Source: Wuchereria bancrofti
Taxonomy: Eukaryota; Nematoda; Chromadorea; Rhabditida; Onchocercidae
NCBI GenBank assembly: GCA_005281725.1
Contig: SSBO01000003.1
Coordinates: forward strand, 4,898,495 to 4,962,494
DNA: 64,000 nucleotides
Direction of reading: 5' to 3'
The translations under genes were made by a program, and so were the position numbers. Position 1 is the stretch's first letter; each line of letters begins with the position of its first letter. The notes below the pieces were generated by a model. It made no database searches and was not told the origin of the DNA. It saw only the letters and a list, made by a program, of their open reading frames with translations. Positions 40,601 to 52,500 of this stretch are shown here, piece by piece.

Positions 40601-43600
40601 GTTCAAACTAAGGAGAGTGATGAGTTGGTGAAAACCACATTGGTGCCTGATGTGGAACCAAAAGCGGTTGAAATGGAATCGAAAGAAATCAAAAAGGATA
40701 TGGAAACTGTTGCTACTAATAAAAATATGGAAACAAATGCTGATACTAAAGAAAGTAAAGAAATTACACAGCCAGATTGTACTGGTCCGGTTGAAACTAC
40801 CCAAACATTTACAATATTTGATGGAAACGAGCAAACAGAAACAACCACTGAAAATGTTACAGACAGGCCGAATGAGATTGAAACATCTGTAACAACAATT
40901 TCGACTAGTACTGGAAACATTGAATTGATTGGCGATAACACATTTAAAAGTAATTTAGCAACTCTTAAAACTGAATTTGGAACGGAAATATTTGCTCCCG
41001 TTCTGTCCACGAATCCTGCTATTGGAGTTGGAGTACAATCTACTTTTGGACATAAATCAATACATACGACAGAGTCAGAAATACAAGCACTCGAAACCAC
41101 TGCAGAAAATGAAGAACCTATTGGAGTTGGAGTACAATCTACTTTTGGACATAAATCAATACATACGACAGAGTCAGAAATACAAGCACTCGAAACCACT
41201 GCAGAAAATGAAGAACCTATTGGAGCTGGAGTACAATCTACTTTTGGACATAAATCAATACATACGACAGAGTCAGAAATACAAGCACTCGAAACCACTG
41301 CAGAAAATGAAGAACCTATTGGAGTTGGAGTACAATCTACTTTTGGACATAAATCAATACATACGACAGAGTCAGAAATACAAGCACTCGAAACCACTGC
41401 AGAAAATGAAGAACCTATTGGAGCTGGAGTACAATCTACTTTTGGACATAAATCAATACATACGACAGAGTCAGAAATACAAGCACTCGAAACCACTGCA
41501 GAAAATGAAGAACCTATTGGAGCTGGAGTACAATCTACTTTTGGACATAAATCAATACATACGACAGAGTCAGAAATACAAGCACTCGAAACCACTGCAG
41601 AAAATGAAGAACCTATTGGAGNNNNNNNNNNNNNNNNNNNNNNNNNNNNNNNNNNNNNNNNNNNNNNNNNNNNNNNNNNNNNNNNNNNNNNNNNNNNNNN
41701 NNNNNNNNNNNNNNNNNNNNNNNNNNNNNNNNNNNNNNNNNNNNNNNNNNNNNNNNNNNNNNNNNNNNNNNNNNNNNNNNNNNNNNNNNNNNNNNNNNNN
41801 NNNNNNNNNNNNNNNNNNNNNNNNNNNNNNNNNNNNNNNNNNNNNNNNNNNNNNNNNNNNNNNNNNNNNNNNNNNNNNNNNNNNNNNNNNNNNNNNNNNN
41901 NNNNNNNNNNNNNNNNNNNNNNNNNNNNNNNNNNNNNNNNNNNNNNNNNNNNNNNNNNNNNNNNNNNNNNNNNNNNNNNNNNNNNNNNNNNNNNNNNNNN
42001 NNNNNNNNNNNNNNNNNNNNNNNNNNNNNNNNNNNNNNNNNNNNNNNNNNNNNNNNNNNNNNNNNNNNNNNNNNNNNNNNNNNNNNNNNNNNNNNNNNNN
42101 NNNNNNNNNNNNNNNNNTGGAGTACAATCTACTTTTGGACATAAATCAATACATACGACAGAGTCAGAAATACAAGCACTCGAAACCACTGCAGAAAATG
42201 AAGAACCTATTGGAGCTGGAGTACAATCTACTTTTGGACATAAATCAATACATGCAACAGGGTCAGAAATACAAGCACTCGAAACCACTGCAGAAAATGA
42301 AGAACCTATTTCGGCTAGAACAGAAGAATTTCATGCTTGGCACAAGCCAGCAGCAGAAGCAAGGGCAAGTAACGGTGCAACACCACTGAGCAGCAAATGT
42401 AAACTGGAACGTGGTAGAACAAAACTTACAGAAGTAAGTAGCACAGAAAATAAAGATGGAGAGGATGGGGAGGGAACTATCAAGAAAAGTGAAGGCGAAG
42501 TGGAACAATTTGGTAGCAGTACAATAACGTTAATTTCTGCAAACGAAGAAATTGATGATTCAGATAGAAGCTGGACGGAAGCGAACTCAAGAAAAGAGAT
42601 GAAAGAAACAGGAATATTGGACGAGACAAGATGGAGTACAACTGCAGTTCATACTGGTGGAAACACAAAAGCAAAATCATCAAATCATGAAGAAGGAGAA
42701 AAAGAAGAAAAAGAAAAAAAAGGAAAAGAAGAAGCAGCAGCATCTTCAAATTTATCAACCACTTTACACAAGTCCACACTTACTCTGTCCAAAGAAAAGG
42801 AAAATGATGTATTACCACCATCAAATGTTTCTACGTATCTGCAAGGTGTGCTCTTTCTTTCACTTTGTGGTTACAATCCATTTTCTATGATAAATGATTA
42901 CGTTTAAGAATACATTGCCTCTCTTCAAGCAATCAGTCCTGTTTCCAATATTGGTCCAACGGAAAGACATATTTTTTCATAAATTTTAGAAAACAGTTAT
43001 AGGATGCGTCGTAACGTTTCAAGCAGATCCCCATAGTAAACGTCCTGCCGAATCTTCCGCTGGCTTCCAAGCATCAACAATCGCACGAACTGCTGAAGTT
43101 TGCGCTGGACGATGTTACCAGGTTTACTTCAATTTCCAATTATATTTATAATTAAAAAAATATATATTAGAATAACAAAATAGGGAACACATTGTCAATT
43201 TCAGGATGGTTGCACTGGTGCCAAGTACGATCCATCGAGCAAAGAATGTGTCTTAGGCTATAGTGGCAAACAAATCTGTAACAACGGACCGGAACATTTC
43301 TTCTATGAAGCCAATGAAACCATATGGATTCATTGCACCGGATGTAGTATGTTCATGTTTGAGTTTTATGAAAAAAGATTTGTATTAGTTTTCAAAACTT
43401 CGTAATTGAAATCAAGTCTTAATTTTATAATCTTTGACTTTGAAACTTTCAGAATTGCACAAGCCAGGAGACCAGGGTATCAACATAATGATTGATTCAG
43501 CCAAAGCAAAAGGTTCATTTGCCGTTTTTGTTCTTTATATAATTACGATCAAAATTTCATTTATGCTAAACAATTAAACCATAACTGCAAAAATGTCCGA

Positions 43601-46600
43601 ATTTTAACTTAAAGGAAGTTGTCATTAAAAATACTGCAGTGAATAATAGGCGAAATTGCTTTCTACAGAAGCACAGAAAGTAAAAACAACCAAAGCGGAC
43701 CAAACTCCAGAGAAAAAATTGGGAGCAGCGTTAGAAAAGAATGCGCAAGAAGCTGAAAACAGTATGGTTCATGCAATAGAATTTCCTGAAACTTTATCAT
43801 CATCATTGTCGCCATTATCATCGTCATTATTATCACCAGCAACAATAGCAGTAGTAGAAGAAATTTCAACAGAAGCAGCAAAATTTTCAAAAACAATTAT
43901 GAGTAGTTTGGAAAAGAAAGCGGAAATATCGGGAGAGGAGTTAAGCACTGATATCACGAGGACATCTTCAACCACTGAAATTGAAGAATCAGTAAATAAA
44001 GAAAAAATATCAATTACCACTACACCGCTTCAAAATACCGTTTCTGATCACGGTAAGTTTTTTTTATTGAACAGATGTGGCCATTTAAGACACCATTTCA
44101 TAAATGTTTCTCATGATTTTTTCACGTGCATTAAAGTTGTCCGTTATAATAGCTTTCTGTTTCCATGCACCGGCAAAAAATGCCCGAAGTCGTGTATCGT
44201 CGGTTGGCATTGTCTCGATTCTCGATTTCTAGATATTCGTCATTTCAAACAATAATCAAACAAAGATTTTCACATTTCATTTCAGATTGCATTGTTTCAT
44301 TCCAAGTTAGACCTATCGATGTTCATTCAAAAGAGCTTGCCGCCGAATTTATTCCAACAGACACATCTACAGTAAACGAGTGTGCTAGACGTTGCTATAT
44401 GGTTTGTAATTAATTTTATAGAACTATGCGCTCTTTTAGTATGAAGATTTTTACCACAAACTTCTCTTTTTAAAATTGAGTAAAATGTTGAGATCAAAAA
44501 TTGAGAATTTAGGAGAATTTTTGATGCATAAAATGAGAGTAAACTTCAGGATGGATGTACAGGTGCAAAATTTAATTCGGTAAACGGGGAATGTTTGTTA
44601 ACATTTGAAGATCACCATCAATGTGATGAAAATGAGCAACAACAGCACTCACTAGACGGTATCGAAACATTGTGGATTCACTGCATTAGTTGCAGTAAGT
44701 TACTTCTTATTTTCTTAGTATTATTTTTCCTTCAGCAATTCTTTTCATACTATATTTACTATTAACGTTTAACTAAAATTGAAATTTGTTTCAGAGAAAC
44801 AATTCACTGAAAGTACTTTGGGCTTATTGGCTCAAGATGAAACTAATTTGCCAGGTTGATTTACGAACTTAAAATTCTGCTCAAATTTGAAGAGCTATTG
44901 AAAATTGTTGAGTTCAAAATCAACTCATGTTCGTTTTAATATCTTATTTCAGTAATAACCAAGGAATCAAAGGAGAACGAGAATTCAGCAACTAACGAGA
45001 GTTTTTCAACTTCGAAATTTGCAGAAGTTGAAGAGAACTTTTTGACGAGTGTAACCCCAGATGTAGGATTAGAATCGACAAAGAAAGTGAAGTCGGAACT
45101 TGTAATTGATTCAGATGAAACAAATGATAAAATAGTTATTATGGCACCTGAACTATCGGCAGAGCTAGAAAGTACTGTAAAAGGGGATGAAAAAATACCT
45201 TTTGTTACGCCACTATCTTTTGGAAATGGAAGTTTATTCGAAGCAGAAACTAAAGAACAGGAAGTTAAAAGTAAAGAATCTGAAGGAGAGTTCGATACCT
45301 CTCCTATTGTTGCAACTGTGGAAGAAGAGGCTTCAAGATCGTCGATTTTACAATCATCAGTGGAGTCATCGACAAAACATTTAGAAGTGGAAACAACTTC
45401 AACTGCAGCTGATATTATGGAAACATTTGCAGAAACAAACGGTAATAATGAATTAGATATTACAGTTCAACCTGATCTTTTAATTTCGTTGACTTTACAA
45501 ACACCGTTGAATGTTCCCACTGACAGTTCGGAATTGTTAGATATTACTGAAGAAATTTCTGGAAGCAGCGTTGTTTCTACTGTTGCTATGGGTTCAGCTA
45601 CCATTTCTCAAACAAGCATGATTAATTCTGGAGAATGGGAAGATCAAAAAGAAGAAGCTGCTATCGAATTTCAAGAGGAAGTTGAACCGACAACGGTTTC
45701 AGCAGAGATAACCGTTACTCCAATATTTCATAGAGAAGTGACGGATGATGTCGTTGGAACTGTAGCCAGCATTGTTGCAAACATTTCACATAATGTCTTA
45801 GAAACTGATGTAAAGGAAACAATCAGAATACCGGAAGAGTCGAGTACAGAAACTCATGAAATTATATCAACTATTGCATCTAAGAATGCAATCATAGGAT
45901 CACACATTGAAGCAACTTCAGATAATTTTAAAGGAACGCTTCACTCAGATATTAAATCATCGATTGTTGAAGAAACTGCATTAATGGAATCAAATGTTGA
46001 AGCACCTGGGAAGGCAGAAAACAATGCTGCATTATCAGATATAACTAATGCAACAACCGCTGAAGCAATTAGTGAAGCAACATTTATCGCAGAAGAAACA
46101 AGCACTTCTACGAGTAACGAAAGAAATATCGAAGTAACATTCAGAATTCTGGAAAAGACATTTGGGGAAAGGAATAATGATGATGAAGATTTGTTCTCTA
46201 AATCGGCTTCAAATTCAATAATGGAGCAGCCATTTGTGCAAAAGAATGTGGATGCTGTCATCAAAAATGTTGCTCAGTCAAAAGATATTTTGGTAACCGG
46301 TATTAAGCTAGCGGTGGGGGATGCAGCGGTTCAGGAAGAGGCGATTAAGAAAGTGGAAGAAGAAGAAGGTGAAATTATAACTGAAGTAGCCAAGGATTTA
46401 TCGAATAACAATAAGTTGGTAATCCAAGGTTAGTATGTATTAATTTTAAGGCAAGAGAAACTAAATCTTATTTATACTACTTTGTCTCCTACACTCTTAC
46501 AAATTACTTTTTTGTTCTTTTGATACTTGTAAGTAATTGCGATATAATATAATACAATCATAAGCCAACTCTAGGTGAACATATGACAACAGAACCGCCC

Positions 46601-48617
46601 GTACAAGCGGTTTCAGATTTGATCAGTGTTTTGAGTCAAAATTCGAAAATCGAAGAAGTGATTGGACGCAACAGAAAAGAAAATGGTATTTGAGTTTTAG
46701 AAGAAACAATTTTTAATTGAAAATTTTTACTTAAAATCCAAAATCTAGGCTTATAAGTAGAAAAAAAATCTATAGCGAATATATTTGCTAAATTTTAATT
46801 TAAAATTAGTAGAAAACAATTTTTACGGCGTACTCCTTGTTGAACCCTTAGGAACCATTGATACAGAAATGTAGCCCGCTGATTCTTGCGATTGATTCTT
46901 TCTGCAGTCATCCATGGGATGAAGGAATAAGAAATTATTATAGTGATTAAAGTTTCTTTTGAAGTTAGTTTCAAAATGAACACTTTAAATCCAAAATGTT
47001 CAAAACAAATTGAAAATGTTGTATATTCTTGAAGGTGCGTTTATCGTTGATGATGTGAACTTAACAAAGGATATAGATGAGCAAATAATGACGACCAATG
47101 TTCCAATTAATCAATTCCAGGAAGATTTCATCGGAAATTCTCTTCAGAATAGCGCTAAAATAAGACTTGTTGAAGGTAAATTCACATATAAAGTCTTAGA
47201 TATTACTTGCTGATAATTATTTATGCTTTTGAGAAATCTTCGATAAAGTTTCAATGCATTTTTGCATTTTAAATTTCATCAGAACCTGAAGATTATGGTG
47301 TTTTCCTAGAAGTTTTATTTTTTATAAAAAGTTTTGATAGGTTTTACATTATGGTTTGGTCAGTGGTTTTCTCAAAAAATAATCGTAGATTTGTCTTTCA
47401 GGGTGTTTTTCGCAAATAGTGTAGGTATAGTAAAAGAAAATTGGATATGTTCATCACCCACAGCTACACTGAGTTTGAACTGTTAGAAATAATTTCGAAG
47501 CTTGGAAAGAAAAATTAACAGAAGTAGTTATTGTAGGAACACCTGCTAGATGTCTTGGTCGAGTTGAATTCGAAATATCAGAAATGGAAGATCTCTCACA
47601 GCTAGACGTCACTAGTGAGATTATGATAGAATCACCGGCTGCATGCGCGATGAAATGCTACGAAACTGTAAAATTCTAAACATTTGTGCAAGTTATTTAA
47701 AAACATATATGATTATTGCTTTATTTGTCGAGAAAATCTGAAGCATTGAATTTTTTCCTAAGTAGAGATCGTAAATATACATCACTTTGCAATATTATCA
47801 TTATCTTATCTGTTGAGAAATTTCTTCACAGACAGTTACATTCTTAAATACAAATCATTTGAAGGTAAACTGTGTTCTCGCAGTATATAAGCCAAGCCAA
47901 AATGATGAATCAACAAATGCAGTATGCATGCTGACAGCTGATTCTGCTATTTGCTCACCAGAGGAGAAATTTATACCGCAGCATAAATCCGGCTTATCAG
48001 CACTTGTTATCAGTTGCTTGAGATGTACAAGTATGTATTATCTCTCTTCATGCTCATAATAATGAAGCAATGAAACAGTTTTAATCTTTACCAAATAGCC
48101 AAGGGCTCCTGAGACCTCCATTGATTCGATGCTGGTTTTGTAAATCTCAACAATGAAATGCTGAGAATTATTGTTGGTCCTTTTAGAATGCCATTATTCC
48201 ATCAGCATGGTGACAGAACTAACGAGGATACAGCAGGCAGAGACAGTGGAACCAGCACTTTCTATTGGACAGTGCGGTGAGATATGCTGGAAACATAACT
48301 GTACTGTTGCTCAGTATGATCATAGATCCAATCTCGTAAGCATTTTAGAATTTGTTCTTCAAATTAAAAATCAGTAATTGAATTTATATGAATTTATTTG
48401 TTAAGGACCTCAACTGCTCAGTTTAATTATTTCTTCAATCTTTATAATTCATAATATTCAGAAATTATGCAACAACCTGCGTTTGTCAATTATAGCGGAA
48501 CATTTTCAGTGTTCATTAATATCGATGAAAGGCCAGCAAGAGTGTCCTCAAGAGACACCAATAGCAGTGAATGGAGATGAACCGGTTTTACTGGAATGCG
48601 TCCGGTGTTTCATATAA
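34653..48617 (+). CDS. giant secreted protein with seven PAN/Apple modules (about 2,319 aa)
   Basis: Twenty-five phase-consistent exons: 34653-34737, 35835-36137, 36324-36383, 36565-36657, 37436-37572, 37906-38020, 38473-38490 (18 bp, least sure), 39578-39757, 39860-39938, 40168-40358, 40503-42845, 43003-43121, 43205-43346, 43453-43512, 43669-44052, 44286-44401, 44550-44694, 44795-44854, 44953-46428, 46575-46685, 47035-47175, 47537-47667, 47865-48030, 48187-48335, 48462-48617. Signal peptide MTRTVLFNVITLYTIALISA, then Cys-rich PAN modules at residues ~29-129, 181-264, 331-420, 1202-1288, 1437-1523, 2120-2218 and 2219-2319. They recur as CAGRCYQ...DGCTGAKYDP...IWIHCTGC. Linkers are Ser/Thr/Glu-rich, and one holds the 33-aa repeat array. 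There is no C-terminal membrane span or GPI-like tail, so it is probably extracellular (cuticle, glycocalyx or secretion). PAN modules bind protein or carbohydrate; the ligand is unknown. Length assumes the gap size is right. Confidence 0.9.
41024..42310 (+). repeat. 99-bp coding tandem repeat array (33 aa per unit)
   Basis: Six complete units begin at 41024, 41123, 41222, 41321, 41420 and 41519. After the gap there is one unit (first bases in the gap) and a final diverged unit at 42212-42310. The unit encodes GVGVQSTFGHKSIH, TTESEIQALE and TTAENEEPI. Visible copies are nearly identical at the DNA level; the main variation is one T/C site (GVGV versus GAGV). The last copy carries extra changes (HATGSEI). 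The span equals exactly 13 units if the gap length is real. Confidence 0.97.
41622..42117. other. assembly gap (496 N) inside the repeat array
   Basis: Run of N within the tandem array. The repeat register before and after is separated by 495 bp, i.e. five whole 99-bp units, so reading frame is kept across the gap. The true copy number is unknown. Confidence 0.98.
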
Positions 48618-49579
48618 CTTGTAGAAACTACAAGCTCTATTTATTAACGTCTCATTCTCATCAATGCTTTTGCCTTCCATATAACGTTATTTCGCACAGA
48701 CACACAAAAAAATTAATTCTATTAGAGCTGGAGAGATAATTTTTAAGTGAAGCAAATGAAACTAATTCCATCATTCGTTAGTTTTTTATTAACACAATTT
48801 CCATAATTTCTGAACTTTGAAGATATAAGTCAAAATTCATTGTTTTCGTCTGTCCGCTATCAGTTTAGATCAATCTGCTTTCATTTGCATTCATTCATCT
48901 GCATTTCCAAACATTAAATTATTATTTTATTCCATATTATCTATATTATGGGGTCCCATATTATCCCACATGAACGGGTGAGCTAGGAAGAAGGGATGAA
49001 AGATCGGAAGTTACTGGAACATCTCTGAGTTAGCACTGATTCTTTTGAAATTTGGTAGGATGATGTCTCCTAGTTCATTCAGATTAGAATATGTCAAATA
49101 TTCAACCACTAAATTTGATATTAAATGGAAATAGTTCATTAAGATAGTGGTAATGTAATATCAGTTGGATCGCTTCTCAGTTCTTTTGCATGGATCATAG
49201 TCTTCTACCTGTTTGTCTTTTTCTTCTTCATTTTATCATGTATTAATAAGTAATCGAATGTTTTCATGCTACCATTCCCAGTTTTTGTTATTCCCTTTCA
49301 TATTATTGTCGTTTTTGTATTGATACTATGATATGACACGCCCAATACAATTATTTGCTCAGTTTTAGACTTCGACAAGATAAGGATGGCTAATCTGCTA
49401 AGTAATACATGGCCATGTCTTCTTTAGTTAAGCGATAACAATAGTTCCAGGCAGCATCTATTAAACTTAAGTTGGCAGTCGATTAAACGGGAATGAAATG
49501 AAGAAATGCAATGTTTTTATCAATGGGATAAAGTACAGAAAGAATTAAAGTTGAGAAAACTGAAAGATGGCATGATTTT
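48618..49579. other. intergenic between convergent genes
   Basis: Contains the 3' flanks of the PAN gene (plus) and the coiled-coil gene (minus), which converge here. No independent coding segment is supported. Confidence 0.5.
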
Positions 49580-52500
49580 TCATTTCTTTTTATTATTTGA
49601 GGTTTTCTCAGATCTTTCTTTAGCTGTAGTCGTTCCTTCACTTCCAAATTCTGATTTCAAGGTCATAAATTGCGAATGTGCAGACGAAGTTGACGGTCCT
49701 GTTAGCAATTTTGATGACTCCAATAATTAATTTCAGTTAAAAAAGATAGTTTCAATTAAAAGAGTTTCAGCAGTGCTTTGACTCATAATTTGCACCGTAA
49801 AAATTCTTAAAAAGATCAACCAATTGGCAGAGGTTGTGAAGTATTGAACGAAATTGTACCAAAATCAGAACTGGTATCAGGATTTGATGATTCAAAGCCA
49901 ATCGTTGTCTTTATCAAGTTTCCTGACTTAAAACGAAATGAAAAATGAGTAATATCAGATGGGTAAGGATCTCTCGAAAAATGAAAAAGGCATGTTCAGG
50001 AAGCTTTCCCACGAAAGGCCTCTGTTTTGAATTGATCCTTATATTTCACTCAAAACAAATCTTCACTAAGCTGTGCACGTACTACTGTCGTACACTTAAT
50101 ATTTCACAATGTACCATTCTACGATTGCATATGTATTTGTTCAACTTAATCAATTGATATTTAAGCATCAATCAATTAACTTGAGCAAAAATTATATACT
50201 TCAGTGAGTTGTAAAGAAGCGCATCAGTACACATATATATTAGAATATTTTCAGGCATGTCGACGTACTTAAATTTCTACCTTTAAAAGTAAACTTACCT
50301 TACCGGTATCCAACTTAGGACTCAAAGCTGGATTGCCATATAAATGAACTGATGCTAGCTGAAATCATTTATTTCCCAGCACTGTAAAGAAGCACATCAG
50401 TCAAAAGATGTTCTTGAAAAAATCAAACCTGAACTCTCAATTTGGTAAGGAAACGTTTCTCAGCATGTAGAAATTTTTCAAATTCTATTTCATTGCAGTG
50501 AATATACTCATACGAACTTTAAGGAGGAGAAAAATTTTTTAAATTAAGGAAAAAAACTAACTTTAGGGAAGAAAAGAATTAAAAATTACTTCATCGAGTG
50601 TGAATTTCATATAAATCAAAGGATGTTCTTTAAAAAAAATCAAACCTGAACTCGCAATTTGGCAAGGAAACGTCTCATGAGAACTGTAATTTCATTAATT
50701 TCATCTACCGATGGTGTACTTTGAATTGTGTTATTAACACTTTTCGCTGCTGGTACATTCTTAATTTGCTCCATTGCTTGTAATGCTTTGTCCAAAATTT
50801 CAATCGTCTACAGTTTAACGGTAGAAACGGAACAAAAAAGAATATTTCTACATAAAATGGAACAAGAAGTGACAAAATTCACATGTATACCTAACTCATT
50901 TTACGCCAACACTTTTCTTTTTTAGGAATAATACTTTTAAGAGTAGTACTTTTCGGTAGCCATCAATTACTTCACAAACGCCATAAAAGCTTTTCTCGGA
51001 TTGTTCATTTGTCACTTGGGCGAAAGGCTTGCCAAAATGGATATTCATCTGCTTGGTGAGCTCATCATTCAACTTTTGCTCTTTCTTTGTTAACGTTTTC
51101 AACTAATATAATATAATAAAATAGTAAATAAATAAGAAAATGACGAATTTTAATTCTAAAAAAAAAAAATCAGTAATCATTTGATATATTGTTGAAATGA
51201 ATACACAGTTTGTAACTAGTCCACGCATAAGTGAAGAGCAAACTGGACACAAATGCGCGGTCAAAAGTAAAACGGTCTGAAGCACCAAATATTTTGATTA
51301 ACGTTTTAAGGTTAAATTTACTCGAGCATCGATATCTCTGATCTTCTGCTTGTCGAGATGAAGCTTTTCGTCAAAGTTTTTAGTACAACTTGCAACTTTT
51401 TCCAGTTCATCAATTCTTTCATCGATCTTCATAGCACGACGACTGAGATTTTCAAGTTGTTGTTTTGAAAATTTCACAGTCTTATTAATATGTTTTGCTA
51501 AAGCTTTGGGTGTTACTTTATTTCTGAAATTTTCAAAATAGGAAAGTACGAATGAGCAAGGAAACATTTTTGTTTGCATCTTTTCTATGCTACATTTTGA
51601 TAAGAAACAATAAAATTAAATTGTTTGATCATTACGCATTATTTAAATTGATGTTAAGTCTATTATCCTTCCCAATAATTTAATAGAAGAAAGCTTTAAT
51701 CTTAAAGACATGTGCCTACGAAACAATAAAAAAAAGATATCAGTCTATGAAATCTTCGAAAATTTTCAAAATTTTGCATATCTTTAAAAAAAAAATTAAT
51801 TAGGATGTTATATGCGAGGTGAAATTCTCAGCAAATTTTCATTTTAAAATTAAATTCATGGAATCGTCAACCAAACTTGACACTTTTGCTTTAGATTAAC
51901 AAACGTACAAAAGACGAGTGTTTTCTGCTTCTCTCATTAACCGATTGTATTTATCGAGCCAGCGTTTGTGTTGATCCTCCAATTCTTTTGTCCATGTTGC
52001 TTCAATATTGTCTAGACGATCTTCAAGCTTCAAAGGCAGTGAATGCATCTAGTGATGAAAAGAAATTTTTTTCTAATTTCTAGACCACAAGAAGATCGTA
52101 TAAATTCAGTTGAATAACTCGTGTTACATTATTTCATCCCATCATATGATCATTCCCGATTATATCAGTTATTGAATATCATGATTATATCAAATATTTA
52201 GTGCAAATTGCATAAACCCGTCACAAATAGTCAAGGACTAATACTTGTTGTGTGTTTTGAAAGTCAGATGACACTAGTCATAAGAATAATTTCCATGATT
52301 CTGTATTTATTATCGCTTAGACACTCTAAGCTTATTTGGGAAATGGAGAAATTAAAGTAAAGTTGAACTGAACCATGCGCATGGCATCTTGTGTCCTTCG
52401 ATGAGTGTGCTGGATTCTTTTCTGGAGAAGCAGCAAATTCGAGGTTACATCGTCATGAATCTGCAATTTGCTTTTTCAGCATTCTAAAAAAGAAAATGAG

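Noticed and set aside
40603..42288. Long minus-strand and second plus-strand open frames through the repeat array
   Set aside because: A 99-bp repeat is divisible by three, so any frame open in one unit stays open in all. These are shadows of the PAN gene's exon.
41024..42310. Repeat array as a CRISPR-like structure
   Set aside because: Units are contiguous without unique spacers, code in frame within a large exon, and the genome is eukaryotic.
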